Positions 34,724 through 42,025 of a DNA stretch of 64,000 nt are shown here, in pieces. The DNA is from Agromyces sp. LHK192 (GTDB taxonomy: Bacteria > Actinomycetota > Actinomycetes > Actinomycetales > Microbacteriaceae). Made by a program: the position numbers and the translations under genes. The notes below the pieces were generated by a model, which searched no databases, was not told the DNA's origin, and was given only the letters and a program-made list of their open reading frames with translations. The stretch spans positions 3,286,001 through 3,350,000 of the forward strand of contig NZ_CP034753.1 of NCBI RefSeq assembly GCF_004006235.1, written 5' to 3'. Numbering within the stretch: position 1 is the stretch's first letter; the number at the start of each line of letters is the position of its first letter.

Positions 34724-35817
34724 GACGCGACCCGCACGACGATGCGCCCCGTGGTGGCGCCGCCCGCGAGTCGCTGCACGGCCGCGGGCGCGTCGGCGAA
34801 CGGCACGACGTCGACGACTGGCGCGATCGCACCCTCGGCGGCGAGCCGCACGAGCTCGGCATGCGCCTCGTCGACGAGGTCGGGCCGCTGCTGCTGGTAG
34901 AGCGCCCAGTGCAGGCCGAGCACCGAGTAGTTCTTGATGAGCGCGTGGTTCGCCGCGACCTGCTGGATCTCGCCGCCCGCGAACCCGACGACGACGATGC
35001 GGCCCTCGAGCGCGATGCACTTCGTCGAGGCCGTGTAGGCGTCGCCGCCGACCGGGTCGAACACGACGTCGACGCCGTGGCCGCCGGTCGCCTCCTTCAC
35101 GGATGCCACGAGGTCGTCTCGTCCGCGGACGAGCACCACCTCGGCACCGGCCTGTCGGGCGACCTCGGCCTTCGCCTCGCTGCCGACCACGCCGATGACG
35201 CGGGCGCCGGCGGCCACGCCGAGTTGCACCGCCGCGACGCCGACACCGCCGGCCGCGGCATGCACGAGCAGCCATTCGCCGGCTTGCAGGGCAGCCCGCC
35301 GATGCAGGCCGAACCAGGCGGTCTGGTACGCGATGGTGAGCGCGGCCGCGGCCTCGTCGTCCAGGGCGTCCGGCGCGAGCCGCACGGCCTCGGCCGGCAG
35401 CACGGCGTACTCCGAGAGCACGCCGATCTCCGACCCGACAACGCGGTCGCCGACGGCGAGGGCGCGCGCCGAGGCATCCGCGCCGGGGTCCGAAGCGGCA
35501 TGCGCACCCGCGTACGCCGAGGCATCCGTGCCGCCCGAGGCATCCGTCGCGCTCGCGGGCGACGCGCCCACCGCGACGACCTCGCCGCTCAGCTCGATGC
35601 CCGGCACGAAGGGCGGCTCGGGCCGCACCTGGTACTGGCCGCGCGCGAGCAACACGTCGGGGAAGTTGATCGCGACCGCGCTCGTGCGCACGAGCACCTG
35701 GCCCGGCCCAGGGGCCGGAACCGGCACGTCGTGGAGTTCGAGCACCTCCTCGGGCTCTCCGGTGCGCGTCACGCGCCACGCGCGCATGGTCTCGGGAACG
35801 ACGGGGGGTGTGGTCAT
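34720..35817 (-). CDS. Zinc-independent quinone oxidoreductase-like MDR enzyme
   Basis: The 365-residue MDR protein has the quinone-reductase pattern: VAINFPDVLLARGQYQ, AAGGVGVAAVQLG (cofactor site) and VVFDPVGGDAY, with no zinc ligands. It probably reduces an activated double bond or quinone with NADPH. An insertion of some 35 residues (about 85-120) of Ala/Ser/Asp/Gly low complexity, rich in DAS from GCATCC words, interrupts the catalytic domain near the substrate loop. ATG 35817 overlaps the TetR stop (ATGA). Confidence 0.85.
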   Translation of the reverse strand: MTTPPVVPETMRAWRVTRTGEPEEVLELHDVPVPAPGPGQVLVRTSAVAINFPDVLLARGQYQVRPEPPFVPGIELSGEVVAVGASPASATDASGGTDASAYAGAHAASDPGADASARALAVGDRVVGSEIGVLSEYAVLPAEAVRLAPDALDDEAAAALTIAYQTAWFGLHRRAALQAGEWLLVHAAAGGVGVAAVQLGVAAGARVIGVVGSEAKAEVARQAGAEVVLVRGRDDLVASVKEATGGHGVDVVFDPVGGDAYTASTKCIALEGRIVVVGFAGGEIQQVAANHALIKNYSVLGLHWALYQQQRPDLVDEAHAELVRLAAEGAIAPVVDVVPFADAPAAVQRLAGGATTGRIVVRVAS

Positions 35818-36395
35818 CCGGTGCTCCTGATGCTGGTGAGGAAGAGGTCGGTGATCTGGCTGGCGACGAGCGACTTCGACTCGGGGCCCTCGGGTGAGTA
35901 CCAGTGCGAGAGGTAGTGCACGTCGCTGAAGAAGTGGGCGATGAGCACCGGGTGCGGGATGTCGGTGCGGAACAGCCCCTGGTCCTGGCCGCGTTCGATC
36001 AGGGCCGCGAAGGTGTCGTGGTAGTCGCGACGTCGGCGCGTGACCTCCTGCTGGCGAGGCGCGGTCAGCATGTGCATGCTGCGGAAGAACACGGTGCCCT
36101 CGGGCAGGAAGTCGATCGACGTCTCGATGACGTCGACGCACACCGTGCGCAGCACCTCGTCGACTTCGCCGCCGTGCGAGATGATCTCGTCGAGCCGCGA
36201 CTTCTGCAGCGTCAGCATGCGGTCGTAGATCGCGAAGAGCAGGTCGTCCTTCGACTCGAAGTAGTGGTACATCGCGCCCTTGGTGACCCCGGCGGCCTCC
36301 ACGATCTGCTGGACACTGGTGTTGGCATAGCCCTGGCTGGCGAACAGGTCGACCGCTGCACGCGTGACCTCGTCGGCGACGTTGACGTCCTTCAT
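35814..36395 (-). CDS. TetR-family regulator, candidate master of operators A-D
   Basis: The 193-residue protein has a TetR helix-turn-helix with VEAAGVTKGAMYHYFESKDDLL (about 33-54), and a C-terminal domain with HFFSDVHYLSHWYSPEG of the kind seen in regulators of lipid and aromatic catabolism. ATG 36395 is chosen as the first Met after the SDR stop; the frame is open further up. It lies in an operon directly controlled by operator D, so autoregulation is likely, and the same site precedes three other catabolic promoters. An acyl-CoA or hydroxyacyl-CoA is the probable inducer by analogy. Confidence 0.83.
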   Translation of the reverse strand: MKDVNVADEVTRAAVDLFASQGYANTSVQQIVEAAGVTKGAMYHYFESKDDLLFAIYDRMLTLQKSRLDEIISHGGEVDEVLRTVCVDVIETSIDFLPEGTVFFRSMHMLTAPRQQEVTRRRRDYHDTFAALIERGQDQGLFRTDIPHPVLIAHFFSDVHYLSHWYSPEGPESKSLVASQITDLFLTSIRSTG

Positions 36396-36406
36396 GCATC
36401 CATCCT

Positions 36407-37177
36407 TCACCCGGCAGGGCGCATCAGCGCGCCACCGTCGATCGGCATCGTCTGACCGGTGATCCACGCGGCGTCGTCGGAGAGCAGGAACGCGACGGGC
36501 CCGGCGACGTCGTCGGGCTCGCCGAGGCGGGCGAGCGGGTACTCGGCAGCGACCTCGGCCTCACGGCCCTCGTACAGGGCGGTCGCGAACGCGGTCTTGA
36601 TGACGGCGGGCGCGACCGCGTTGACCCGGATGCCGGGCGCCAGCTCGTGCGCGAGCTGCATGGTCAGGTTCACGACCGCGGCCTTCGAGATGCCGTAGAA
36701 CGCGATGCCGGGGCTGGCGGCGAGCGCCGAGATCGACGACAGGTTCACGACCGAGGTGGTCAAGCCGGCGCCGACGGCGTCACGCGTCCACTCGAGCGTC
36801 GCGAAGACGTTGACCTCGAGGATCTTGCGGGCCGCCGCGAGGTCGACGTCGCGGAGCGGACCGTACACGGGGTTGATGCCGGCGTTGTTCACGAGGTGGT
36901 CGAGGCGGCCGTGCGTCTCGGCGATGTGGGCGAAGACCGCGGCGCGGTGCTCCGGGTCGTCGGCCTTGCCCGCGACACCGCTCGCGCGGGCCGGGTCTGC
37001 TCCGGTCCCGTCTGCTCCGAGCTCGCGCAGCCCGGCGACGGCCGCGTCGAGCGAGTCCTGCTTGCGTCCGGTGAGGACGACGGATGCCCCCTCCGCCACG
37101 AGCCGCCGCGCCACGGCGAACCCGATGCCGCGGCTGCCGCCGGTGATCAGGGCGACGCTGCCCTCGAATCGCTGCAC
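36407..37177 (-). CDS. SDR-family oxidoreductase
   Basis: A 256-residue SDR with GGSRGIG (about 13-19), NNAG, NLSSISA, Tyr/Lys in YGISKAAV and a C-terminal DGGALM. The start is GTG 37177 with a GGAGGAG ribosome site. It is the first gene of the operon SDR-TetR-MDR-SDR and lies 64 nt after operator D. The substrate is unknown. Confidence 0.85.
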   Translation of the reverse strand: MQRFEGSVALITGGSRGIGFAVARRLVAEGASVVLTGRKQDSLDAAVAGLRELGADGTGADPARASGVAGKADDPEHRAAVFAHIAETHGRLDHLVNNAGINPVYGPLRDVDLAAARKILEVNVFATLEWTRDAVGAGLTTSVVNLSSISALAASPGIAFYGISKAAVVNLTMQLAHELAPGIRVNAVAPAVIKTAFATALYEGREAEVAAEYPLARLGEPDDVAGPVAFLLSDDAAWITGQTMPIDGGALMRPAG

Positions 37178-37240
37178 GTGACTCCTCCGTCGGTTCGCGC
37201 GGGGCCGGCGCCGTGCCGGCTCGTTCGCTGCGACGACCGT

Positions 37241-37262
37241 AGCATACCGTCTGGTCGGTTTG
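37241..37262. promoter_or_regulatory. Operator D upstream of the SDR-TetR operon
   Basis: On the minus strand it reads AAACCGACCAGACGGTATG followed by CT, so the right arm contains a -10-like TATGCT for the leftward operon, as in A and B. It also faces the MFS gene 200 nt to the right. Confidence 0.72.
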
Positions 37263-37288
37263 TCATGGGGGGGGGTCTGGACGCATCA

Positions 37289-37421
37289 CGACTTCGCGTG
37301 CGAGTTCCTCCCTCGCGTGCGAGATGGATGTCGCACCGATGGACAGAAGTCGCACGCGCAGGCCGAAGTCGCACGCATGGGCCGAAGTCGCACGCGCAGG
37401 CCGAAGTCGCACGCGCGGGAT
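37289..37421. repeat. Structured intergenic repeat, family 2, copy 2, extended by a 19-bp tandem array
   Basis: 37289-37377 aligns to 33857-33947. From 37346 the unit GAAGTCGCACGCGCAGGCC is repeated four times (37346, 37365, 37384, 37403), the second with one changed pair (CATGG for CGCAG). The array ends 40 nt before the MFS start. Confidence 0.85.
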
Positions 37422-37461
37422 GGACCGGCGGCAGAACCTGCGGGCGTACGCTGGAACGACC

Positions 37462-38877
37462 GTGACTTCGACGCCCTTCGCCCCAGTCCGCCCGTGGCGG
37501 ATGTGGCTGGTGTGGACCATCGGCGTCGTCGGCTACGCGCTCTCGGTCACGAACCGCACGTCGCTGTCGTCGGTCGGCGTCGACGCCGCGGTCCGGTTCG
37601 ACGCGGATGCCTCGGCGCTGTCGCTGTTCGCCGTCATCCAGCTCGCCGTGTACGGCGGCATGCAGATCCCCGTCGGCCTCATGCTCGACCGGTTCGGTGC
37701 GCGGCCGATCATCACCGCGGGCATGCTGCTCATGGCCGCGGGCCAGTTCGTCATGGCCTTCGCCGACGACCTCGCGGTCGGCATCCTCGCGCGCGTGCTC
37801 ATCGGCGCCGGGGACGCCGCGGTGTTCCCGAGCGTGCTGCGCCTCATCGCGACCTGGTTCCCCGAACGCCGCGCCCCGTTCCTCGTGCAGATGACCGGCA
37901 TCCTCGGCCAGACGGGGCAGATCGTGTCGATCATCCCGCTCGCGGCGCTCCTGCACGCCACCAGCTGGAGCGTCGCGTTCGGCAGCCTCGCGGGCCTCGG
38001 GCTCCTCTTCGCGGCGCTGGTCTTCGCGATGATCCGCAACCATCCCCCCGGCCGGACGCAGGACGTCTCGGTCGATACCGAGACCGGCGCGATCCGCGTC
38101 GTCACGAGCGCGGCCGACCTGCGTGAGGGGTTCGTGGAGTCGTGGGGCCACCCCGCGACCCGGCTCGCGTTCTGGTCGCACTTCACGACCCCGTTCGCGG
38201 GCACCGCGTTCGTCATGCTGTGGGGATTCCCGTTCCTCACCGCGGGCGAGGGGCTCACGCCGCCCGTCGCCTCCCTCGTCGTCACCGCGTTCGTCGTCTT
38301 CGGCATGGTCGCGGGTCCGGTGATCGGCGCGCTCTCGAGCCGGCATCCGATGCGGCGCTCGATGATGCTCGTCCTGCCGACGGTCGCGTTCCAGGCGCTC
38401 GCGTGGCTCGTGGTGATCGTGTGGCCGGGTCCGGCGCCGATCTGGCTGCTGTTCGTGCTCGCGTTCGCGCTCAGCACCGGCGGCCCGGCGTCGATGATCG
38501 CGTTCGACCACGCGCGCACGTACAACCCGAGTCACCGGCTCAGCACCGCGACGGGCATCGTCAACGGCGGCGGATTCATCGCGGGCCTGCTCGCGATCCT
38601 GTTCATCGGCCTCGCGATGGACGCCCAGGGCGCCGGCTCACCTGACACGTACTCGCTCGAGGCGTTCCGCATCGCGTTCCTCACCCAGTTCCCGCTGTGG
38701 GGCCTCGGCGCCGCGTTCATCATCTACGAGCGGCACCGCACCCGCGTGCACCTCGGCATGACGCAGCCGCGAGCGAAGCGACGCGACCGCGACACCGGGC
38801 CCGACCGCGACACCGGGCCCGACGCCGACGCCTCGCCGGACGCCGACGCCGCGCCGGACGCAGACCCCGACGCATGA
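37462..38877 (+). CDS. Major facilitator superfamily transporter
   Basis: The 471-residue protein has twelve membrane segments, the motif-A-like GLMLDRFGARPI between helices 2 and 3 and a central loop after helix 6. The family transports small molecules by proton or solute coupling. The GTG at 37462 lacks a clear ribosome site but lies 9 nt after a -10-like TACGCT; a frame opening at 37324 runs through the tandem repeat and is rejected. The C-terminal tail is an acidic repeat (RDTGPDRDTGPDADASPD) from an 18-bp DNA duplication. It faces operator D and may transport the pathway's substrate or product, but this is only positional. Confidence 0.82.
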   Translation: MTSTPFAPVRPWRMWLVWTIGVVGYALSVTNRTSLSSVGVDAAVRFDADASALSLFAVIQLAVYGGMQIPVGLMLDRFGARPIITAGMLLMAAGQFVMAFADDLAVGILARVLIGAGDAAVFPSVLRLIATWFPERRAPFLVQMTGILGQTGQIVSIIPLAALLHATSWSVAFGSLAGLGLLFAALVFAMIRNHPPGRTQDVSVDTETGAIRVVTSAADLREGFVESWGHPATRLAFWSHFTTPFAGTAFVMLWGFPFLTAGEGLTPPVASLVVTAFVVFGMVAGPVIGALSSRHPMRRSMMLVLPTVAFQALAWLVVIVWPGPAPIWLLFVLAFALSTGGPASMIAFDHARTYNPSHRLSTATGIVNGGGFIAGLLAILFIGLAMDAQGAGSPDTYSLEAFRIAFLTQFPLWGLGAAFIIYERHRTRVHLGMTQPRAKRRDRDTGPDRDTGPDADASPDADAAPDADPDA

Positions 38878-38942
38878 GATTCCGGCGCATGAGATTCCGG
38901 GGCACGGATGCCCCGACGCCGGCATGGGTGGGAATCTCATGC
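38872..38942. repeat. Structured intergenic repeat, family 1, copy 2
   Basis: GCATGAGATTCCGG occurs twice (38872 and 38887); GCATGAGATTCC (38887-38898) pairs with GGAATCTCATGC (38931-38942). An inner hairpin GGGGCA/TGCCCC lies in the loop. The MFS stop codon TGA is part of the first unit. Compared with 28076, an A-T pair has become T-A. Confidence 0.8.
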
Positions 38943-39022
38943 ACGAGGCATCCCCTGACCGGACGAACACCGTGGCCGGACCGGCACCGGCACCTTGCTC
39001 GGCGCGTGGACTCCAGAAGCCC

Positions 39023-40036
39023 CTAGGCCGACTCGCGCACCACGAGCTCGGTCGGCATCGTCATGCGCGCCGCCGGCTGCCCGTCGATGACGTCGAGCAG
39101 CAGCCGCACCATCTCGCGCGCGATGCGGTCGAAGGGCTGGCGCATCGTGGTGAGCTCGGGTTCGACGCGCTGCGCGATGGGCGCGTCGTCGAAGCCGGCG
39201 ACCGCGACGTCATCGGGCACGCGGAGCCCCGCCTCGCGGAGCACGTCGAGGGCTCCGGCGGCCATGGCGTCGTTGGCGGCGAACACGGCGTCGAACGGCA
39301 CGCCCCGCGCGATCAGTTCGCGCATGCCGCGTTCGCCGCTCGTGCGGGAGTAGTCGCCCTCGACCACGAGCCGATCGTCGAACGCGTCGCCGAGCTCGAC
39401 CCGGTACGCCTCGAGGCGCTGCGTGCCGCCCGAGGTGTCGGAGGGGCCGGTGATCGTCGCGATGGCCTGCCGGCCGGAATCGCGCAGGTAGGCGACGAGA
39501 TCTCGGGCGCCCTCGTAGTCGTCGGCCGCGACGTAGCCGACCTTGCGCTCGTAGCCGAGGGGCACGCCGCACGCGACGATCGGCACCTCGGCCGCGACGA
39601 GGTCGGCGAGGAATCCCTCGCGACCTCGGTGCGACGACACCAGCAGCGCGCCGTCGACGTGCCCGCCCATGATGAACTCGGTCGCGCGGCGCTGCTCGTC
39701 GTCGGAGCCGGCCATCAGCAGTACGAGCGGCAGGTCGCGCTCGGCGAGGGCGGCCGCGGCGCTGCGCATGAGCACCGAGAAGTTCGGGTCCTCGAACAGA
39801 CGGTCGTGCGACTCCGTGAGCAGGAACGCGATCGAGTTCGCCCGCGCGGTCGCGAGGTTCCGCGCGTGCGGGTTGATGCGGTAGCCGGTCTTCTTGATCG
39901 CGGCCTCGACGGCCGTGCGAGCGTCGGGGCTGACCCAGTGCCCGCCGTTGAGCACGCGCGACACGGTGCCGCGGGAGACGCCCGACTCGCGCGCGACGTC
40001 CTCGATCGTCGGCCGCTTCCTCGCCTGGTCTCCCAC
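39023..40036 (-). CDS. LacI-family transcriptional regulator of the galactan locus
   Basis: The 337-residue protein has an N-terminal LacI helix-turn-helix TIEDVARESGVSRGTVSRVL (about 10-29) and a periplasmic-binding-like sensor domain ending with AGFDDAPIAQRVEPELTTM. GTG 40036 is leaderless in style: TACACT (40049-40044 on the minus strand) ends 7 nt before it. It lies directly downstream of the ABC permeases and probably represses the transporter and GH35 genes at CTGTGAGCG operators near 43416 and 43504, with a galacto-oligosaccharide or galactose as inducer. Confidence 0.87.
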   Translation of the reverse strand: MGDQARKRPTIEDVARESGVSRGTVSRVLNGGHWVSPDARTAVEAAIKKTGYRINPHARNLATARANSIAFLLTESHDRLFEDPNFSVLMRSAAAALAERDLPLVLLMAGSDDEQRRATEFIMGGHVDGALLVSSHRGREGFLADLVAAEVPIVACGVPLGYERKVGYVAADDYEGARDLVAYLRDSGRQAIATITGPSDTSGGTQRLEAYRVELGDAFDDRLVVEGDYSRTSGERGMRELIARGVPFDAVFAANDAMAAGALDVLREAGLRVPDDVAVAGFDDAPIAQRVEPELTTMRQPFDRIAREMVRLLLDVIDGQPAARMTMPTELVVRESA

Positions 40037-40059
40037 CCTCGAAAGTGTAGGGCGACGGC

Positions 40060-40983
40060 TCACGCCTTGACCGCCCCCGCCGCGAGGTCGACGCGCCAGT
40101 ACCGCTGCAGCACGAGGAAGAGCACGACGAGCGGCACGATCGACACGAGGGCGCCGGTGATCACGAGCGTGTACATGGCGGGCACGGTGGCGCCCTGGTT
40201 CAGCAGGCCCGAGAGTCCGACGGTGATCGGGAACAGCCGGTCGTCGCCGAGCATGATGTACGGCAGCATGAAGTTGTTCCACACGGCGACGAACTGGAAC
40301 AGGAAGATCGTCACGAGCCCGGGCGCCATCATCGGCAGCGCGATGCGGTGGAAGATCGTGAGCTCGCCGGCGCCCTCGGTCCGCGCGGACTCGACGACCT
40401 CGGTGGGCACGGCCGCGGCCGAGTAGATGCGCGCGAGGTAGATGCCGTACGGGCTGATGATCTGCGGGAGCAGCACCGACCAATAGGTGTTCGTCAGGCC
40501 GAACTGGGCGAGCATCAGGTACTGCGGGATCGCCAGGATGACGCCGGGCACGAGCACGCCCATCAGCAGGATCTTGAAGACGACGTCCTTGCCGGGGAAC
40601 ACGTACTTCGCGAGGGCGAATCCCGAGAGTGCCGAGATGTACGTCGAGACGATCGAGCCGACGCCGGCGTACAGCGCCGTGTTCAGCATCCATCGCCAGT
40701 ACAGCCCGTCGCGGTACGAGCTCAACTCGACGAGGTTGTCCCACAGGTGGGTCGACGGCGCGAACGTGAACGTCGAGAACAGCTCGGAGGCATCCTTCGT
40801 CGATGCGATCACGACCCACGCGACCGGCATCAGGCAGTAGAGGGCTCCGAGCAGCAGCACGGCGGTCGGAGCGACCGACACGGGCATCCGATGCCGGGTG
40901 ACGGGCCGGCGGATGCGGCGCGAACCGGATGCCCCGGGCGCGACGATCGCGGTCGTGGAGGTGGTCTCGAGGGTGGTCGACAC
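40060..40983 (-). CDS. Sugar ABC transporter permease (MalG/GanQ type)
   Basis: The 307-residue permease has six membrane segments and the EAA loop EGAGELTIFHRIALPMMAPG that contacts the ATPase, the pattern of the second sugar permease. Start GTG 40983. It pairs with the permease at 40987-41901, 3 nt apart. No ATPase gene is present in the locus, so a shared MsmK/MsiK-type ATPase is presumably used, as in many actinobacteria. Confidence 0.9.
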   Translation of the reverse strand: MSTTLETTSTTAIVAPGASGSRRIRRPVTRHRMPVSVAPTAVLLLGALYCLMPVAWVVIASTKDASELFSTFTFAPSTHLWDNLVELSSYRDGLYWRWMLNTALYAGVGSIVSTYISALSGFALAKYVFPGKDVVFKILLMGVLVPGVILAIPQYLMLAQFGLTNTYWSVLLPQIISPYGIYLARIYSAAAVPTEVVESARTEGAGELTIFHRIALPMMAPGLVTIFLFQFVAVWNNFMLPYIMLGDDRLFPITVGLSGLLNQGATVPAMYTLVITGALVSIVPLVVLFLVLQRYWRVDLAAGAVKA

Positions 40984-40986
40984 GGG

Positions 40987-41901
40987 TCAGTCCTCCTGGC
41001 CGAAGGCGCGGCGCTGCACGACGCGAAGGAAGAAGAAGGAGATCGCGAACGTCGCGATCGCGATGATGATCGACGTCGCCGACGCCGAGTAGATGTCGTC
41101 GCGCGTGAACGCGTCGCGGTAGACCAGCATGAGCGGCGACCAGCTCGTCGAGAGGCTGTTGGTCAGCGGCCGCAGGGTCGTCGGTTCGGCGAAGACCTGC
41201 AGCGTGGCGATCATCGAGAACAGGGCGGTCATCACGAGCGCGGGCGCGATGATCGGGATCTTGATGCGCCAGGCGATCTGCCACTCGGATGCCCCGTCGA
41301 TGGTGGCCGCCTCGTAGATCTCCTGGGGCACGGCCTTCAGCGACGTGTACATCACGATCATGTTGAAGCCGACGCCGCCCCAGAGGCCGATGTTGGCGAT
41401 GGCGAACACGACGAGGCCGGGCGACAACAGCGAGGGGACGTCCCAGCCGAGCTGGTCGAACACCCAGTAGAACGGGCTGACCGCCGGCAGGTAGAGGAAC
41501 CCCCAGAGCAGCGACGAAATCACCGCGGGCACGGCGTAGGGCAGGAAGATCGAGGTGCGCGAGAACGTCTTGGTTCCGGTACGGCGGGCGTCGAGCAGGA
41601 GCGCGAACAGGAGCGCGAGGCCGAGCATGGTCGGCACCAGGATGAGGCCGTACACGAGGACCCGGCCGACGCTCGCGGCGAACTCGGGGTCGGTGAGGGT
41701 CGCGACGTAGTTCTCGAGGCCGGCGAACTGCAGCGACTTGCCGCCCGTGCCGAGGCCGAGGCCCTTGACGACCTCCTTCTGGAAGGAGAGGACGAGGGTG
41801 TAGACGATCGGCGCGGCCATGAACAGCACGAACAGCACGATGCCGGGTGCGAGCATCGCGTAGGGCACGAGGGCGGCACGCCGCCTGGTCGAGGCGCTCA
41901 T
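40987..41901 (-). CDS. Sugar ABC transporter permease (MalF/GanP type)
   Basis: The 304-residue permease has six membrane helices, MLAPGIVLFVLFMAAPIVYT at the start and the EAA loop YEAATIDGASEWQIAWRIKI. It follows the binding-protein gene after a 124-nt gap that holds a large hairpin repeat, which may reduce transcription downstream of the binding protein. Confidence 0.9.
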   Translation of the reverse strand: MSASTRRRAALVPYAMLAPGIVLFVLFMAAPIVYTLVLSFQKEVVKGLGLGTGGKSLQFAGLENYVATLTDPEFAASVGRVLVYGLILVPTMLGLALLFALLLDARRTGTKTFSRTSIFLPYAVPAVISSLLWGFLYLPAVSPFYWVFDQLGWDVPSLLSPGLVVFAIANIGLWGGVGFNMIVMYTSLKAVPQEIYEAATIDGASEWQIAWRIKIPIIAPALVMTALFSMIATLQVFAEPTTLRPLTNSLSTSWSPLMLVYRDAFTRDDIYSASATSIIIAIATFAISFFFLRVVQRRAFGQED

Positions 41902-41949
41902 GCGATTCCTTCCTGTGGGGGCGGGTGGTCGAGGAGCGGTGCCAACGGC

Positions 41950-42018
41950 GGTCGAGTAGCGAAGCGTATCGAGACCCTGTTGCGCGGTCTCGATACGCTC
42001 CGTCGTCGCTACTCGACC
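41950..42018. repeat. Large imperfect palindrome between binding-protein and permease genes
   Basis: Outer arms GGTCGAGTAGCG and CGCTACTCGACC (12 bp) and inner arms AGCGTATCGAGACC and GGTCTCGATACGCT (14 bp) fold into one long hairpin with a 9-nt loop and a small bulge. The word GGTCTCGATACGCT..CGCTACTCGACC is, as I recall, a common intergenic repeat in Microbacteriaceae. Confidence 0.8.
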
Positions 42019-42025
42019 ACCGGAG

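Noticed and set aside
37346..37421. 19-bp tandem units as a CRISPR array
   Set aside because: Units are contiguous with no spacers, and no cas genes are in the window.
37324..37461. N-terminal extension of the MFS protein
   Set aside because: The frame is open through the 19-bp repeat but encodes Arg/Ser/His-rich low complexity, lacks a ribosome site, and the GTG at 37462 directly precedes the first membrane helix.
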